The position numbers and the translations under genes are program-made. A stretch of 61,222 nt of DNA from Rubrivivax sp. (GTDB lineage Bacteria > Pseudomonadota > Gammaproteobacteria > Burkholderiales > Burkholderiaceae_C). Below are positions 35,201-45,432 of this stretch, piece by piece; position 1 is the stretch's first letter; each line of letters opens with the position of its first letter. The stretch covers positions 1 to 61,222 of the forward strand of contig JAHBZS010000026.1 in NCBI GenBank assembly GCA_019635285.1, read 5' to 3'. The notes under the pieces were generated by a model. The model was not told the origin of the DNA. It searched no databases and was given only the letters and a program-made list of their open reading frames with translations.

Positions 35201-35330
35201 TGGGCACGTTGACCGGCCCGCGTTCGGCGACGCCGACGAAGCCCGTCGTGCTGGTGGAGACCCCTTCGATCGGCTTGGAGCCGGTGTCGACTTCTTCCAC
35301 GTATACCGCGGGGGCCAGGTATTCAGGCAT
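32226..35330 (-). CDS. Contractile sheath protein 1 (large)
   Basis: A 1034-aa sheath protein, much longer than the 350-500 aa of common CIS sheaths. ATG at 35330 follows AAGGAG; 48 further in-frame codons upstream are rejected. The N-terminus (YLAPAVYVEEVDTGSKPIEG, then TTGFVGVAERGP) and C-terminus (GRCITSDSDWKYVNVRRL, VFEPNAEPLWARVR, NGALEGTKVEEAFF) are conserved sheath. The extra roughly 400 residues lie between about 110 and 600 and are made of repeated beta-domains (VLRVRPASGGAYF, LRIGVGPLREFVEI, LLRVGTTGNDEDLAV). These would decorate the outer surface of the particle. Paired with tube protein 1. Confidence 0.92.
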   Translation of the reverse strand: MPEYLAPAVYVEEVDTGSKPIEGVSTSTTGFVGVAERGPVNVPILVTSAGEYQRWFGQSLDPLLYGTHCFLPHAVDGFFTNGGKRVFITRVLEIDQALAANRQLVAPDPAAPPQAQLITAAAPGAGSIVIDANPGLAAPDTLQIGDGINADFQAINPIPPIAAAVMHGLRAPLVFDHTAGASSVPIVDGAPAADHGTTLAFAVAAGADGLIVNPSVFNPALAVGDLLRVGTTGNDEDLAVVAGPIVANRIPLNAPLRHAHASGVAVRRQTLPGPIVGPVASGSAVTAGASAVHFAAALAVPAGSVLRFDAAASPQVEYRRVGALTRLPLEQPASAEFAAGSVVERLPGLGGVVRATQLSTDAAAGATVIRVDRRESMVAGQLLRIGVGPLREFVEILDLPSPTAPPDAGNIVLRAPLRNNHLAVPATPVDSFAMPGPATLQSTVVLPVAPGAPTLVVADAGYAAADVLRVRPASGGAYFHAIGAPVALAPMVVPLVNPLVNAQVAGATVARRRPMVLVRALDAGRWGNRLRVGMEPQDEPLLSTRVRQVLLGGRLRLDSAAGLEAGTELVFGVAAPNRAKVRSIDRDDDSLVELDGGALPAGVVVGTTVRSQEHRFVVELLRQPDPANPSRNGNAIDREVFAALSLDPRHSRYFQSVIGATWNIASNATTTDDGGRALRRGDRRSEGESRHVRVLDLAPTQALRPGAVFTRITPPGGVPRLLLLPLGGGNDVIAGIGDDTYIGQPDPNPELRTGLYTLDNIEEISIVAIPGVTTAKVQNALINHCEQRRYRFAVLDGAPPPHDSMTEIQLQRQRYDTKYAALYHPWLLVPDPYPDVQGPPPDYPIPPSGHMAGIYARTDIERGVHKAPANEVVRGVIGLQRVLNKEQHDILNPYPVNINVIRDFRPVNRGIRIYGGRCITSDSDWKYVNVRRLLIFIEASVDRGLQWVVFEPNAEPLWARVRRSITNFLTLVWRNGALEGTKVEEAFFVKCDRTTMTQTDIDQGRLICLVGVAPVKPAEYVIVRIGLWTAHADE

Positions 35331-35347
35331 GGGGTTCTCCTTGAGAC

Positions 35348-36820
35348 TCAGGGAACGAGGATGGAAAGCGGGTTGGCGCTCTCGTAGGTCAGGGCGAAGC
35401 GGCGTGGTGCGATGGACAGGCCGGCGTGCATCACCGCGATCTCGATCTGCGCCACGCGGGCAAGCAGCGGCCACTCGAAGCGGCCGTCGGCATCAGCAAC
35501 CACGGCATGCGTGATCACGAACTGGTTCACCGCCGGCGGCGGCAGCGCCACCGCGCGTGGCAGCTGCGTGAAGCGGTGGTAGGACGCGCGCGGCGTGCCA
35601 TGGGCGACCGCCAGGCGCCCGCTGGCGCCCAGCGCGCCGAGGTTGGTGGCGAACAGCACCGGGTCGCCGGCCTGGGCTTCGCGGCTGATGCCGCCCGCGG
35701 CGACGAGGCCGCCGGCCGTCACGGCCTGCACCGTCGTACCGGCGCGGTGCAGACAGGCGCTTGGATGGGCCAGGCGCACGCGCGCCGGGGCCAGCGGGTC
35801 GGCGGGTGGCGTGAAGCCCAGGGTCATGACCCATTCGCATTCGGCGCTGGCGTCGGCCTCCAGTTGCAGCAGGTCGCCGCCGACCGGGTTCAGCAGCGTG
35901 TGCGGCTGCACCCACAGCGCGTCGCTGCCCGCCGGGGCGGGCTGCGTGAGCCGCCGCGCCACGCCTACGGGCGCCAGCGTGCAACCCTGCACGGCGACGC
36001 CGGGGCCATGGGCCAGCGGCAGCGGCGGCGACAGGGCGCAGAAGTCCACCGGCAGCGAGGCGCCGCCGATGGTGGACGGGTAGGTGGGCCAGTAACCAAG
36101 GATGCCCAGCTGGGCTCCGGCGGCGGGCACCAGGGCCGGCGGTGGGCCGGGCAGGCGCTGCTGCACCTGGCCGCGCAGGCGCAGTGTGGCGGCGCGGTGC
36201 AGGGGCTGGTCGGCCAGTTGCATGGGCACGCCGGCCACCCGCGCGCCCGCCGGCCGCGCGGCGCTCAGCGGCGGCACGATGGGCACCTCGCTGGCGGCCG
36301 CGGGCAGCGTGGCCGCGACGAGCGAGGTCTGCTCGGCCGGGTCGGCCGCGGTGCGCTCGATCACCACGCCGCGGCCAGGGCGGAACTGCGCGCGCACGTC
36401 GCCCGCCGCGGGAAGCGGGTCGGGCGGTGCCACTTGCAGCGGGTTGGTGTTGGTGGGCGAGAACAGCGGGAGGCTGCGCCGCGCGGCGTCGATGGCGGGT
36501 GTGAGGTCGCACGGCAGGTAGCCGGCGGCCTCGATGCGCGCGCCGAACAGGCCGGTGCGTGTGAGCGCCACGGCGGCGTCGTCGATGCGCGCGACCAGGC
36601 CGCACAGGCCGCCTTCGGCGGCGCGAGGCGTCATGCGGGCCACCAGCGGCGAATCCGCAGGCAGGGCCACCACGCGCACCGGCACGTGCGGCGGCTGGCC
36701 GGTGAGCTCGTCAACGGCCCGCGTGCGCAGCACGGCCCATTGCCATAGCCTCGGGGCCAGCGGGTCCTCGTCGGCGATCACCTGGGCCCGGCTGTCGAGC
36801 ATGACGGTTCGGCGCGGCAC
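35348..36820 (-). CDS. Unknown eCIS protein, beta-rich
   Basis: A 490-aa protein I do not recognise. The GTG at 36820 has GGGGAG nine bases upstream and is the preferred start; the next ATG is at 36802. It reads as several beta-domains: an N-terminal segment (RVVALPADSPLVARMTPRAA, GLFGARIEAAGYLPCDLTP), two middle segments with PLHRAATLRLRGQVQQRLPG, and a C-terminal part that ends with EIAVMHAGLSIAPRRFALTY. The central 'RLRG.V' phrasing is reminiscent of carboxypeptidase-like surface domains. It lies between the cap and sheath genes and might contribute to the cap or sheath surface (inference from position). Confidence 0.5.
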   Translation of the reverse strand: MPRRTVMLDSRAQVIADEDPLAPRLWQWAVLRTRAVDELTGQPPHVPVRVVALPADSPLVARMTPRAAEGGLCGLVARIDDAAVALTRTGLFGARIEAAGYLPCDLTPAIDAARRSLPLFSPTNTNPLQVAPPDPLPAAGDVRAQFRPGRGVVIERTAADPAEQTSLVAATLPAAASEVPIVPPLSAARPAGARVAGVPMQLADQPLHRAATLRLRGQVQQRLPGPPPALVPAAGAQLGILGYWPTYPSTIGGASLPVDFCALSPPLPLAHGPGVAVQGCTLAPVGVARRLTQPAPAGSDALWVQPHTLLNPVGGDLLQLEADASAECEWVMTLGFTPPADPLAPARVRLAHPSACLHRAGTTVQAVTAGGLVAAGGISREAQAGDPVLFATNLGALGASGRLAVAHGTPRASYHRFTQLPRAVALPPPAVNQFVITHAVVADADGRFEWPLLARVAQIEIAVMHAGLSIAPRRFALTYESANPLSILVP

Positions 36821-36825
36821 GGGGC

Positions 36826-37440
36826 TCAGCTCCCCACCATCAGGCCGTAGTCGGCGTGGCCCGACTCCACGAGCGCATTGCGCTCGGCTTCGGCGATGGA
36901 ATCGATGTTGGCCAGCGTCACCTCGTAGGAAACGCTGAGCTGGTAGGAGCCTTCGAGCGCCTCCCAGACCCGGGCGATCTCGTCGAGCGCCAACGCCTCC
37001 AGCCGCACGCGCACCTGCAAGTCGGTTCCGGCGAGGTCGCCGCGCAGCATGGCGCCAGCCAGCTCGGGCTGCGAATGCAGCAGCTGAAGCACGCGGCCCA
37101 GCACGCGCTGTTCCGTGTCGGGGTTGTTGTCGCTCAGGGGCGTCATCAGGTAGTGCAGCCGCAGCGGCAGCGGCGGCGGCAGCAATTCGACGAGACCGCC
37201 GCGACGTGGCCGCACGATGGGGGCGTCGTTGAGCCGTGTCTCGTCGCGCACCACCCGGTACAGCCACACCGACAGACCTTGCAGGCTCTGCTGGGCCATC
37301 TCCTGCGGGGTGTGCAGCGAGGTGACCATCGGCCCGCCGGAGAAGAAGCCGGCCAGGCCGCCGGGGCCCACGTCGGCCAGCATGCCCGCGTGCAGGAAGC
37401 TGCGCAGCGTCTCGCTGATCGAGGCCAGGCGCGTGTACAT
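36826..37440 (-). CDS. DUF4255/Pvc16-family cap (tail terminator) protein
   Basis: A 204-aa protein. Typical features of Pvc16/Afp16-type proteins are visible: an N-terminal helix (ISETLRSFLHAGM), SLQGLSVWLYRVVRDETRLN, then PLPLRLHYLMTPL and TEQRVLGRVLQLLHSQPELA, and a C-terminal YQLSVSYEVTLANIDS strand. The family ends the inner tube and sheath at the top of the particle. Being near the start of the operon is common in this subtype. ATG at 37440 with GAGG upstream, 9 bp after the small first gene. Confidence 0.9.
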   Translation of the reverse strand: MYTRLASISETLRSFLHAGMLADVGPGGLAGFFSGGPMVTSLHTPQEMAQQSLQGLSVWLYRVVRDETRLNDAPIVRPRRGGLVELLPPPLPLRLHYLMTPLSDNNPDTEQRVLGRVLQLLHSQPELAGAMLRGDLAGTDLQVRVRLEALALDEIARVWEALEGSYQLSVSYEVTLANIDSIAEAERNALVESGHADYGLMVGS

Positions 37441-37449
37441 CCGCAGCCC

Positions 37450-37731
37450 TCAGCGGCGCACGACGCCGTTCAGCGCCAGCCCGACGCGCCCGACGAGATC
37501 CCCCTCGCCGTCGGCCCGCGCATAGCTCACGCGGCCATCGCCCGCCAAGGCGCGTTTCATGAAGCCGTGTTCCACCATCCAGTCCAGCGCATTCAGCACA
37601 TCGATCTCACTCGGGGCATCGGTCGGAGGGAACCACCAGAGGCTGATGCCCTGCGCGCGGTCGCACGCCCTCGGGTGGTCCTGCAGATAGCGGGCCAACG
37701 ACATGACGGTGTGCTGCAGTTCGGGAGGCAA
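37450..37731 (-). CDS. Small first gene of the eCIS operon, possible winged-helix protein
   Basis: A 93-aa protein, first in the operon and only about 25 nt from the predicted sigma-54 start site. The start is TTG at 37731 (a stop codon lies six codons upstream in frame); the next candidate is ATG at 37704. Residues about 40-75 (SEIDVLNALDWMVEHGFMKR) followed by a beta-hairpin-like RVSYARADG look like a winged-helix fold. It could regulate or cap; I have no firm identity for it. No strong ribosome-binding site is seen. Confidence 0.5.
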   Translation of the reverse strand: MPPELQHTVMSLARYLQDHPRACDRAQGISLWWFPPTDAPSEIDVLNALDWMVEHGFMKRALAGDGRVSYARADGEGDLVGRVGLALNGVVRR

Positions 37732-37765
37732 CGCCGTATGTCCATGTCATCGCTGCCCGAAGAAT

Positions 37766-37781
37766 TGCAAGCGCGATGCCA
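37766..37781 (-). promoter_or_regulatory. Sigma-54 promoter of the eCIS operon
   Basis: On the minus strand the sequence reads TGGCATCGCGCTTGCA. It matches the -24/-12 consensus (TGGCAcg-N4-TTGCA) with the GG and GC pairs at the required spacing of 10 intervening bases. Transcription would start near 37754, 23 bases before the first codon of the operon at 37731. Confidence 0.75.
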
Positions 37782-37845
37782 GCCCGTGACAGCGTGCTAA
37801 GTCACTGAATTTGCAAGGGGTTCTCTAAGTCGCGGGATGCCGCCG

Positions 37846-37859
37846 GGACAAATTCGTCC
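37846..37859. promoter_or_regulatory. Candidate upstream activator site, proximal copy
   Basis: GGACAAATTCGTCC, a near palindrome (GGAC...GTCC around AATT). Its centre lies about 98 bp upstream of the predicted sigma-54 start site, a normal distance for an enhancer-binding protein. The same GGACAA....GTCC pattern recurs 49 bp further away. Confidence 0.55.
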
Positions 37860-37894
37860 TCCTTGAAGTTGCGGCTATGGCGCAGACAGGAGTG

Positions 37895-37908
37895 GGACAA
37901 GGATGTCC
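37895..37908. promoter_or_regulatory. Candidate upstream activator site, distal copy
   Basis: GGACAAGGATGTCC, an inverted repeat (GGACA/TGTCC). Its centre is about 147 bp upstream of the predicted start site. Together with the copy at 37846-37859 it forms a pair that a Fis-type helix-turn-helix dimer could occupy. Confidence 0.55.
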
Positions 37909-38373
37909 ATCCGATGCCTGTACATGTCCTCGTCTCGCTGGCGAAGCGCGTTTTCGACGGCTGGTGGGTTCTTGGGTGGGGCTGCTGACTCGTCAGATCA
38001 GAAGGCGCCTGATCCAGATGACCGCTTGGCGTCGGACAGTGTGATTTCAGCCGCGGCGGTCGAAGGCTTCAGTCGCTGCATTGCCGCTGCTCACGTCTGA
38101 GCGGTGAAGGACAGCAAAGGGTCGGTAGTACCTGTTCGAGGCATACGGAAGCGGTCGTCGACATCTTGAACTGCGCCGAACCGGCCGAAGACCGCTGTGC
38201 CTCGAATAGCGGCCCTTCATGGTGGAGTCAGCCGCCGCGGCCAACGGCAGCTTGGTGTCAGTCAGCGTGATTTCGTCGCCGAGCGTCCACTGACGGCAAT
38301 CGCTGCGTTGCTGCCCGCTCATCATGTCGGCGCAGAGCGCCAGGAGCCGAGCCACTCCCCAAAACAACCCCCA
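37909..38373. other. Intergenic region between eCIS promoter and ppc
   Basis: No gene that I can support. Short open frames at 37903-38100 (plus) and 38047-38367 (minus) have no recognisable protein features. The stretch is less GC-rich than its surroundings in places and may be an old insertion scar. I see no clear terminator for ppc. Confidence 0.4.
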
Positions 38374-41199
<2,826 letters not shown>

Positions 41200-41217
41200 C
41201 GGGGGTCTCCGGTGGAT

Positions 41218-41253
41218 GTAACCATGTTACCTAACGGGCCAGCTGGCGATAAT
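41218..41253 (+). promoter_or_regulatory. ppc/hemC divergent region with short palindrome and possible hemC promoter
   Basis: GTAACCATGTTAC (41218-41230) is a perfect 5-3-5 inverted repeat. A possible -10 GATAAT (41248-41253) lies 15 bp after TTACCT (41227-41232). If used, transcription would begin only a few bases before the hemC ATG at 41263. A regulator binding the palindrome would cover the -35 box. Confidence 0.35.
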
Positions 41254-41262
41254 GCAAGCGCC

Positions 41263-42195
41263 ATGCCCGACACCGTGATCATCGCCACCCGCGAAAGCCG
41301 GCTTGCCCTTTGGCAGGCCGAACACGTGCGCCATCTGCTGCAGTCGCGCTTCGGCATGCGCGTCGAGCTGCTGGGCATGACCACGCGCGGCGACCAGATC
41401 CTCGACCGCGCGCTGTCCAAGGTCGGCGGCAAGGGCCTGTTCGTCAAGGAGCTGGAAACCGCGCTGGAAGACGGCCGCGCCCATCTGGCGGTGCATTCGC
41501 TGAAGGACATGCTGATGGAGCTGCCGGCCGGCTTCGCGCTGGGTGCCGTGCTGCCGCGCGAGGACCCGCGCGACGCCTTCGTCAGCCCGCGCCACGCCCG
41601 CCTGCAGGACCTGCCGCAGGGCGCCTGCGTCGGCACCTCCAGCCTGCGCCGCGCCGCGCAGCTGCTGGCTTTGCGGCCCGACCTGCGCATCGAGCCGCTG
41701 CGCGGCAACCTGGACACGCGGCTGCGCAAGCTGGACGAAGGCGGCTACGACGCCATCGTGCTGGCCGCCGCGGGGCTGAAGCGGCTGGGGCTGCAGGCGC
41801 GCATCGCGTCGCTGTTCGACACGGCGCAGATGACGCCGGCGGCCGGGCAGGGCGCATTGGGCATCGAGCTGCGCGAGGACGCGACCGCGCTGCGCCAGGC
41901 ACTGTCCACGCTGGTGCACCGGCCCAGCTGGCTGGCGGTGCATGCCGAGCGCGCGGTGTCGCGCGCGCTGGGCGGCAGCTGCAGCATGCCGCTGGCCGCG
42001 CACGCGGTATGGGAAGGCGGCCAGTTGCGCGTCGACGCGGCGCTGGGCCATGCGCAGGACCTGGCGCAGCCGCTGCTGCGCACGCAGCTGCGCGCGCCCG
42101 TGGCCAGCGACGCCGAAGCGACGGCGCTGGGCGAGCGCGCGGCCGCGCAGCTGCGTGCCGACGGCGCCGAGACCTACCTCGGCGCGGCGGCCTGA
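41263..42195 (+). CDS. hemC: Hydroxymethylbilane synthase (porphobilinogen deaminase)
   Basis: A 310-aa enzyme joining four porphobilinogens into hydroxymethylbilane in tetrapyrrole synthesis. Seen: [16 protein letters not shown] at the start, [29 protein letters not shown] (usually HSMKD), [31 protein letters not shown], and the dipyrromethane cofactor cysteine in [13 protein letters not shown] chose ATG at 41263 because the family begins there; the frame extends 17 codons upstream. First gene of hemC-hemD-hemX-hemY. Confidence 0.97.
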   Translation: MPDTVIIATRESRLALWQAEHVRHLLQSRFGMRVELLGMTTRGDQILDRALSKVGGKGLFVKELETALEDGRAHLAVHSLKDMLMELPAGFALGAVLPREDPRDAFVSPRHARLQDLPQGACVGTSSLRRAAQLLALRPDLRIEPLRGNLDTRLRKLDEGGYDAIVLAAAGLKRLGLQARIASLFDTAQMTPAAGQGALGIELREDATALRQALSTLVHRPSWLAVHAERAVSRALGGSCSMPLAAHAVWEGGQLRVDAALGHAQDLAQPLLRTQLRAPVASDAEATALGERAAAQLRADGAETYLGAAA

Positions 42196-42207
42196 GCGGC
42201 TGCGCCG

Positions 42208-42978
42208 ATGCGCCTGCTCATCACCCGGCCGCGTGCCCAGGCCGACACCCTGGTGGCTGAGTTGCGCGCCGGCGGCGTCGACGCCGCGGCGCTGCCGCTG
42301 ATCGACATCGCCCCGGCGGCCGATGCCTCGGCCGTGCGCCGGGCCTGGGACCTGCTGCCGGGCTGCGCGCTGGCCATGTTCGTCAGCGCCAATGCGGTGT
42401 GGCATTTCATGCAGGCGCGGCCGGCCCCGGCGGCGTGGCCGGCCGGGGTGCTGGCCGGCGCCACCGGGCCGGGCACCGCGGCCGCGCTGCGTGCGGCCGG
42501 TGTGCCGCCGGCGCTGCTGGTCGAGCCCGCGGGCGATGTCTTCGATTCCGAGGCGCTGTGGCAGCGCCTGCGTGACCGCGACTGGGCCGGCCGCCAGGTG
42601 CTGGTGGTGCGCGGCGAGCACGGCCGCGACTGGCTGGCCGCGCAGTTCGGCGCGGCCGGGGCCACGGTGCAGTTCGTCACCGCCTATGCGCGCCGGCCGC
42701 GGGTGCTGGATGCGGCGGCGCGGGCGCTGCTGGAGGCCGCGCTGGCGCAGCCGCGCACGCACCTGTGGGTGCTCAGCAGTTCCGAAGCCGTGGGCCACCT
42801 GGCGCGGCTGGCGCCGCAGGCCGACTGGTCGCGTGCCGCGGCCGTGGCGCCGCATGAGCGCATCGTTGGCGCGCTGCAGCGGCTGGGCTTCGGCCAGGTG
42901 CGGCGGCAGGCCGTCGATGCCGCGGCGCTGAGCGCCGTGCTGCATGAAGGCCCGCCGATACAATCCGGTACCCCGTGA
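42208..42978 (+). CDS. hemD: Uroporphyrinogen-III synthase
   Basis: A 256-aa enzyme that cyclizes and inverts ring D of hydroxymethylbilane. The family is poorly conserved, but the opening MRLLITRPRAQADTLVAELR, the phrase CALAMFVSANAV, VLVVRGEHGRDWLAAQF and VLSSSEAVGHL fit. It starts 12 bp after hemC and its stop overlaps the hemX start (GTGA). Function is supported by the hemC-hemD-hemX-hemY order. Confidence 0.93.
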   Translation: MRLLITRPRAQADTLVAELRAGGVDAAALPLIDIAPAADASAVRRAWDLLPGCALAMFVSANAVWHFMQARPAPAAWPAGVLAGATGPGTAAALRAAGVPPALLVEPAGDVFDSEALWQRLRDRDWAGRQVLVVRGEHGRDWLAAQFGAAGATVQFVTAYARRPRVLDAAARALLEAALAQPRTHLWVLSSSEAVGHLARLAPQADWSRAAAVAPHERIVGALQRLGFGQVRRQAVDAAALSAVLHEGPPIQSGTP

Positions 42979-44129
42979 CCGAGCCGATCGCCCCCCCCGC
43001 CGCAACCGCCCCCCCGGCCGTTGCCGCCGCGTCCCCCGCGGGCGACGTGCATGCGCTGCCCGGCCGCTGGATCGCCGTGGGCGCGATGGTGCTGGCCGGG
43101 CTGTGCGCCGCGGCCGTGATGTATGCCTGGAACACGCAGCAGCGCGTCAAGGGGTTGGAGCAGCAGCTGGTCAAGCGCCAGGAGGACAGCGGCGCGCAGG
43201 CCGCCGAGGCGCAGATGCTGGCCCGGCAGGCGCAGGACAACTCGCGCGACGCCGCCGCCAAGGTGGCGCTGCTGGAGGCGCGCGTGGCCGAGGTGGCCTT
43301 GCAGCGTTCGCAGCTGGAAGAGCTGATCCAGGCCATGTCGCGGTCGCGCGACGAGAACGTGCTCGCCGACGTGGAGGCCTCGATCCGCGTGGCCCTGCAG
43401 CATGCCGCCATCACCGGCAGCGCCGAGCCGCTGGCCATCGCACTGAAGCAGGCCGAGGAGCGGCTGGCGCGGCAGAACCAGCCGCGGCTGGATGGCGTGC
43501 GCCGCGCCGTCGTGCAGGACCTGGAGCGCGTGCGCGCCGCTGGTGCGGTGGACGTGTCGACGCTGGCCATCCGCCTGGACGAAGTGGTGCGCATGGTCGA
43601 TGAGTTGCCGCTGCTGTCGGCGCCGCAGCCGCAGCGCGGTGCGGCGCGCCCGGCGGTGCGCCCGCCCGTGCCGGCGGCCTCCGCCGCATCGGCCGCTGCG
43701 TCCGCCGGTTCGGCCGCATCGGCTGCCGAGGCCACGCCCGACCCCGCCTGGATCGAGCTGCTGGGGGCCCGCTGGGCGGCGCTGGGCGCGCGCGCCTGGG
43801 ACGAGGTGCGGCGCCTGGTGCGCGTGACGCCGATCGAGCAGCCCGAGGCGATGCTGGTGGCGCCGGAGCAGGCGTTCTTTCTGCGCGAGAACCTGAAGCT
43901 GCGCCTGCTGAACGCCCGGCTGGCGCTGATGAGCCGGCAGTTCGACACCGCGCAGGCCGACCTGCGCGATGTGCAGACCACGCTGGAGCGCTACTTCGAC
44001 CGCGGCTCGCGGCGCACGACGGCGGCGCTGGACCTGGTGCGCCAGGTCGCCGCCCAGGCGCGGCAGGTCACGGTGCCGCGGCCGGACGCCACGCTGGCGG
44101 CCATCGCCGCGGTGAACGGCGGTCGCTGA
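42975..44129 (+). CDS. hemX: HemX-family membrane protein
   Basis: A 384-aa protein with a Pro/Ala-rich cytoplasmic N-terminus, one membrane helix (WIAVGAMVLAGLCAAAVMYA, about 31-50), then a long coiled coil (QRVKGLEQQLVKRQE and on to about residue 135) and a helical C-terminal domain interrupted by an Ala/Ser/Pro linker (about 215-255). HemX proteins were once thought to be methyltransferases and are now regarded as accessory or regulatory in haem synthesis. GTG start at 42975 coupled to hemD. Confidence 0.88.
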   Translation: MTEPIAPPAATAPPAVAAASPAGDVHALPGRWIAVGAMVLAGLCAAAVMYAWNTQQRVKGLEQQLVKRQEDSGAQAAEAQMLARQAQDNSRDAAAKVALLEARVAEVALQRSQLEELIQAMSRSRDENVLADVEASIRVALQHAAITGSAEPLAIALKQAEERLARQNQPRLDGVRRAVVQDLERVRAAGAVDVSTLAIRLDEVVRMVDELPLLSAPQPQRGAARPAVRPPVPAASAASAAASAGSAASAAEATPDPAWIELLGARWAALGARAWDEVRRLVRVTPIEQPEAMLVAPEQAFFLRENLKLRLLNARLALMSRQFDTAQADLRDVQTTLERYFDRGSRRTTAALDLVRQVAAQARQVTVPRPDATLAAIAAVNGGR

Positions 44130-44147
44130 AGGGGAGCAGGCCACGCC

Positions 44148-45395
44148 ATGCGCGGCATCATCTGGCTCGTGCTGCTGTTCGTCGTGGCCGTGGTGGCGGC
44201 GACCACGCTGGGCCGCAACGACGGCCTGGTCAGCATCTACTTCGGTGCGTGGCGCACCGACCTGTCGCTGAACCTGTTCGTCATCCTGGTGCTGGCCAGC
44301 TGTGCCGTGCTGATGGTGGCCGCACGTTCGGTCAACCGCCTGCTGAGCCTGCCGGAGCGCGCGCACGAATGGCGCCAGCTGCGCCGCGAGCGCGCCGCGC
44401 ACGCCGGCCTGCGCGAGGCGCTGGCCGAATACTTCGCCGCGCGCTACAGCCGCGCGCACCGGGCCGCCTTGCGCGCGCTGGTGCTGCAGGACGAGACCGA
44501 CGCGCTGAAGGGCGACGGCGAGTTTCGCGCGCTGGTGCACCTGCTGGCGGCGGCCAGCCTGCACCGCATGCAGGACCGCACGCGCCGCGACGAGACGATG
44601 CGCCAGCTGGCGCGGCTGCCGCGCGCCGTCACCACCGTGCGGCCGGTCGACGAGGGCGCGCGCCTGCTGGCCGCCGAATGGGCCATCGACGACCGCGACG
44701 CGCCGCGCGCCATCGAGCAGCTGGCCGAACTGCCGGCCGGCGTGGCACGGCGCACGCAGGCCCTGCGGTTGCGGCTGCTGGCGCAGCGCCTGACCTTGCA
44801 GCCGCTGCCGGCGCTGCAGACCGCGCGGCTGCTGGCCAAGCACCAGGCCTTCTCGCCGAGCGCAGCGCAGAGCCTGCTGCGCACGCTGGCCGGCGAATCG
44901 CTGGACGCGGCGCCGGATGCCGACGCGCTGCGCCGCGTCTGGTCGCAGCTGGACCCGGCGGATCGACGCGACGCCACGCTGGCTGCGCGCGCGGCCACGC
45001 GGGCCGCGGCCTTCGGCAGTACCGAGGACGCGCGCGCCTGGCTGCGGCCCTTCTGGGACCGGCTGGCCGAACTGGAACCGGACGAGCGCCAACGTGTGGC
45101 CCTGGCGCTGCTGGATGCCGTGCCGGGCCTGCCGTCGGAATGGCTGCCGCGGCTGGAAGCGGCGTCGCTGGCGCTGCCCAACGACCCGGCCGTCGCGGTG
45201 GCCACCGGCACCGCGATGATCGAGCGACAGCTGTGGGGCAAGGCGCGCCGGCCGCTGGAGCAGGCCGCCGCAGCCGGCAGCCTGGCCGCGCCGGCTCGGC
45301 GCCGCGCCTGGCGCTCGCTGGCGCAGCTGGCCCGGCAGGAAGGTGACGAGGTGCGCGCCCAGCAGTGCGAGCGCGCCGCCGCGTCCGTCGACTGA
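44148..45395 (+). CDS. hemY: HemY-family haem biosynthesis protein
   Basis: A 415-aa inner-membrane protein with two N-terminal helices (IIWLVLLFVVAVVAATTLG, then LFVILVLASCAVLMVAA) and a cytoplasmic TPR-like helical domain (LREALAEYFAARYSRAHRA and following). This is the proteobacterial HemY of the hemCDXY operon; it is distinct from the Gram-positive oxidase of the same name. ATG at 44148 after GGGGAG. The tRNA-Arg promoter begins at its stop codon. Confidence 0.92.
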   Translation: MRGIIWLVLLFVVAVVAATTLGRNDGLVSIYFGAWRTDLSLNLFVILVLASCAVLMVAARSVNRLLSLPERAHEWRQLRRERAAHAGLREALAEYFAARYSRAHRAALRALVLQDETDALKGDGEFRALVHLLAAASLHRMQDRTRRDETMRQLARLPRAVTTVRPVDEGARLLAAEWAIDDRDAPRAIEQLAELPAGVARRTQALRLRLLAQRLTLQPLPALQTARLLAKHQAFSPSAAQSLLRTLAGESLDAAPDADALRRVWSQLDPADRRDATLAARAATRAAAFGSTEDARAWLRPFWDRLAELEPDERQRVALALLDAVPGLPSEWLPRLEAASLALPNDPAVAVATGTAMIERQLWGKARRPLEQAAAAGSLAAPARRRAWRSLAQLARQEGDEVRAQQCERAAASVD

Positions 45396-45422
45396 AGACA
45401 GCGCCGAGCGCGCTGCTATAAT
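45395..45422 (+). promoter_or_regulatory. Promoter of tRNA-Arg
   Basis: A perfect -10 TATAAT (45417-45422) lies 16 bp after AAGACA (45395-45400), a fair -35. The predicted start is a few bases before the mature tRNA at 45433. Confidence 0.65.
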
Positions 45423-45432
45423 GCGCAGCTTC

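Noticed and set aside
2768-37731. Prophage or type VI secretion system
   Set aside because: No capsid, portal, terminase, lysis or ClpV/TssM-type genes. LysM hub, AAA+ ATPase, DUF4255 and DUF4157 together indicate an extracellular contractile injection system.
38047-38367. 106-codon minus-strand frame between the eCIS and ppc
   Set aside because: No recognisable features, no ribosome-binding site that I can defend, and mixed composition.
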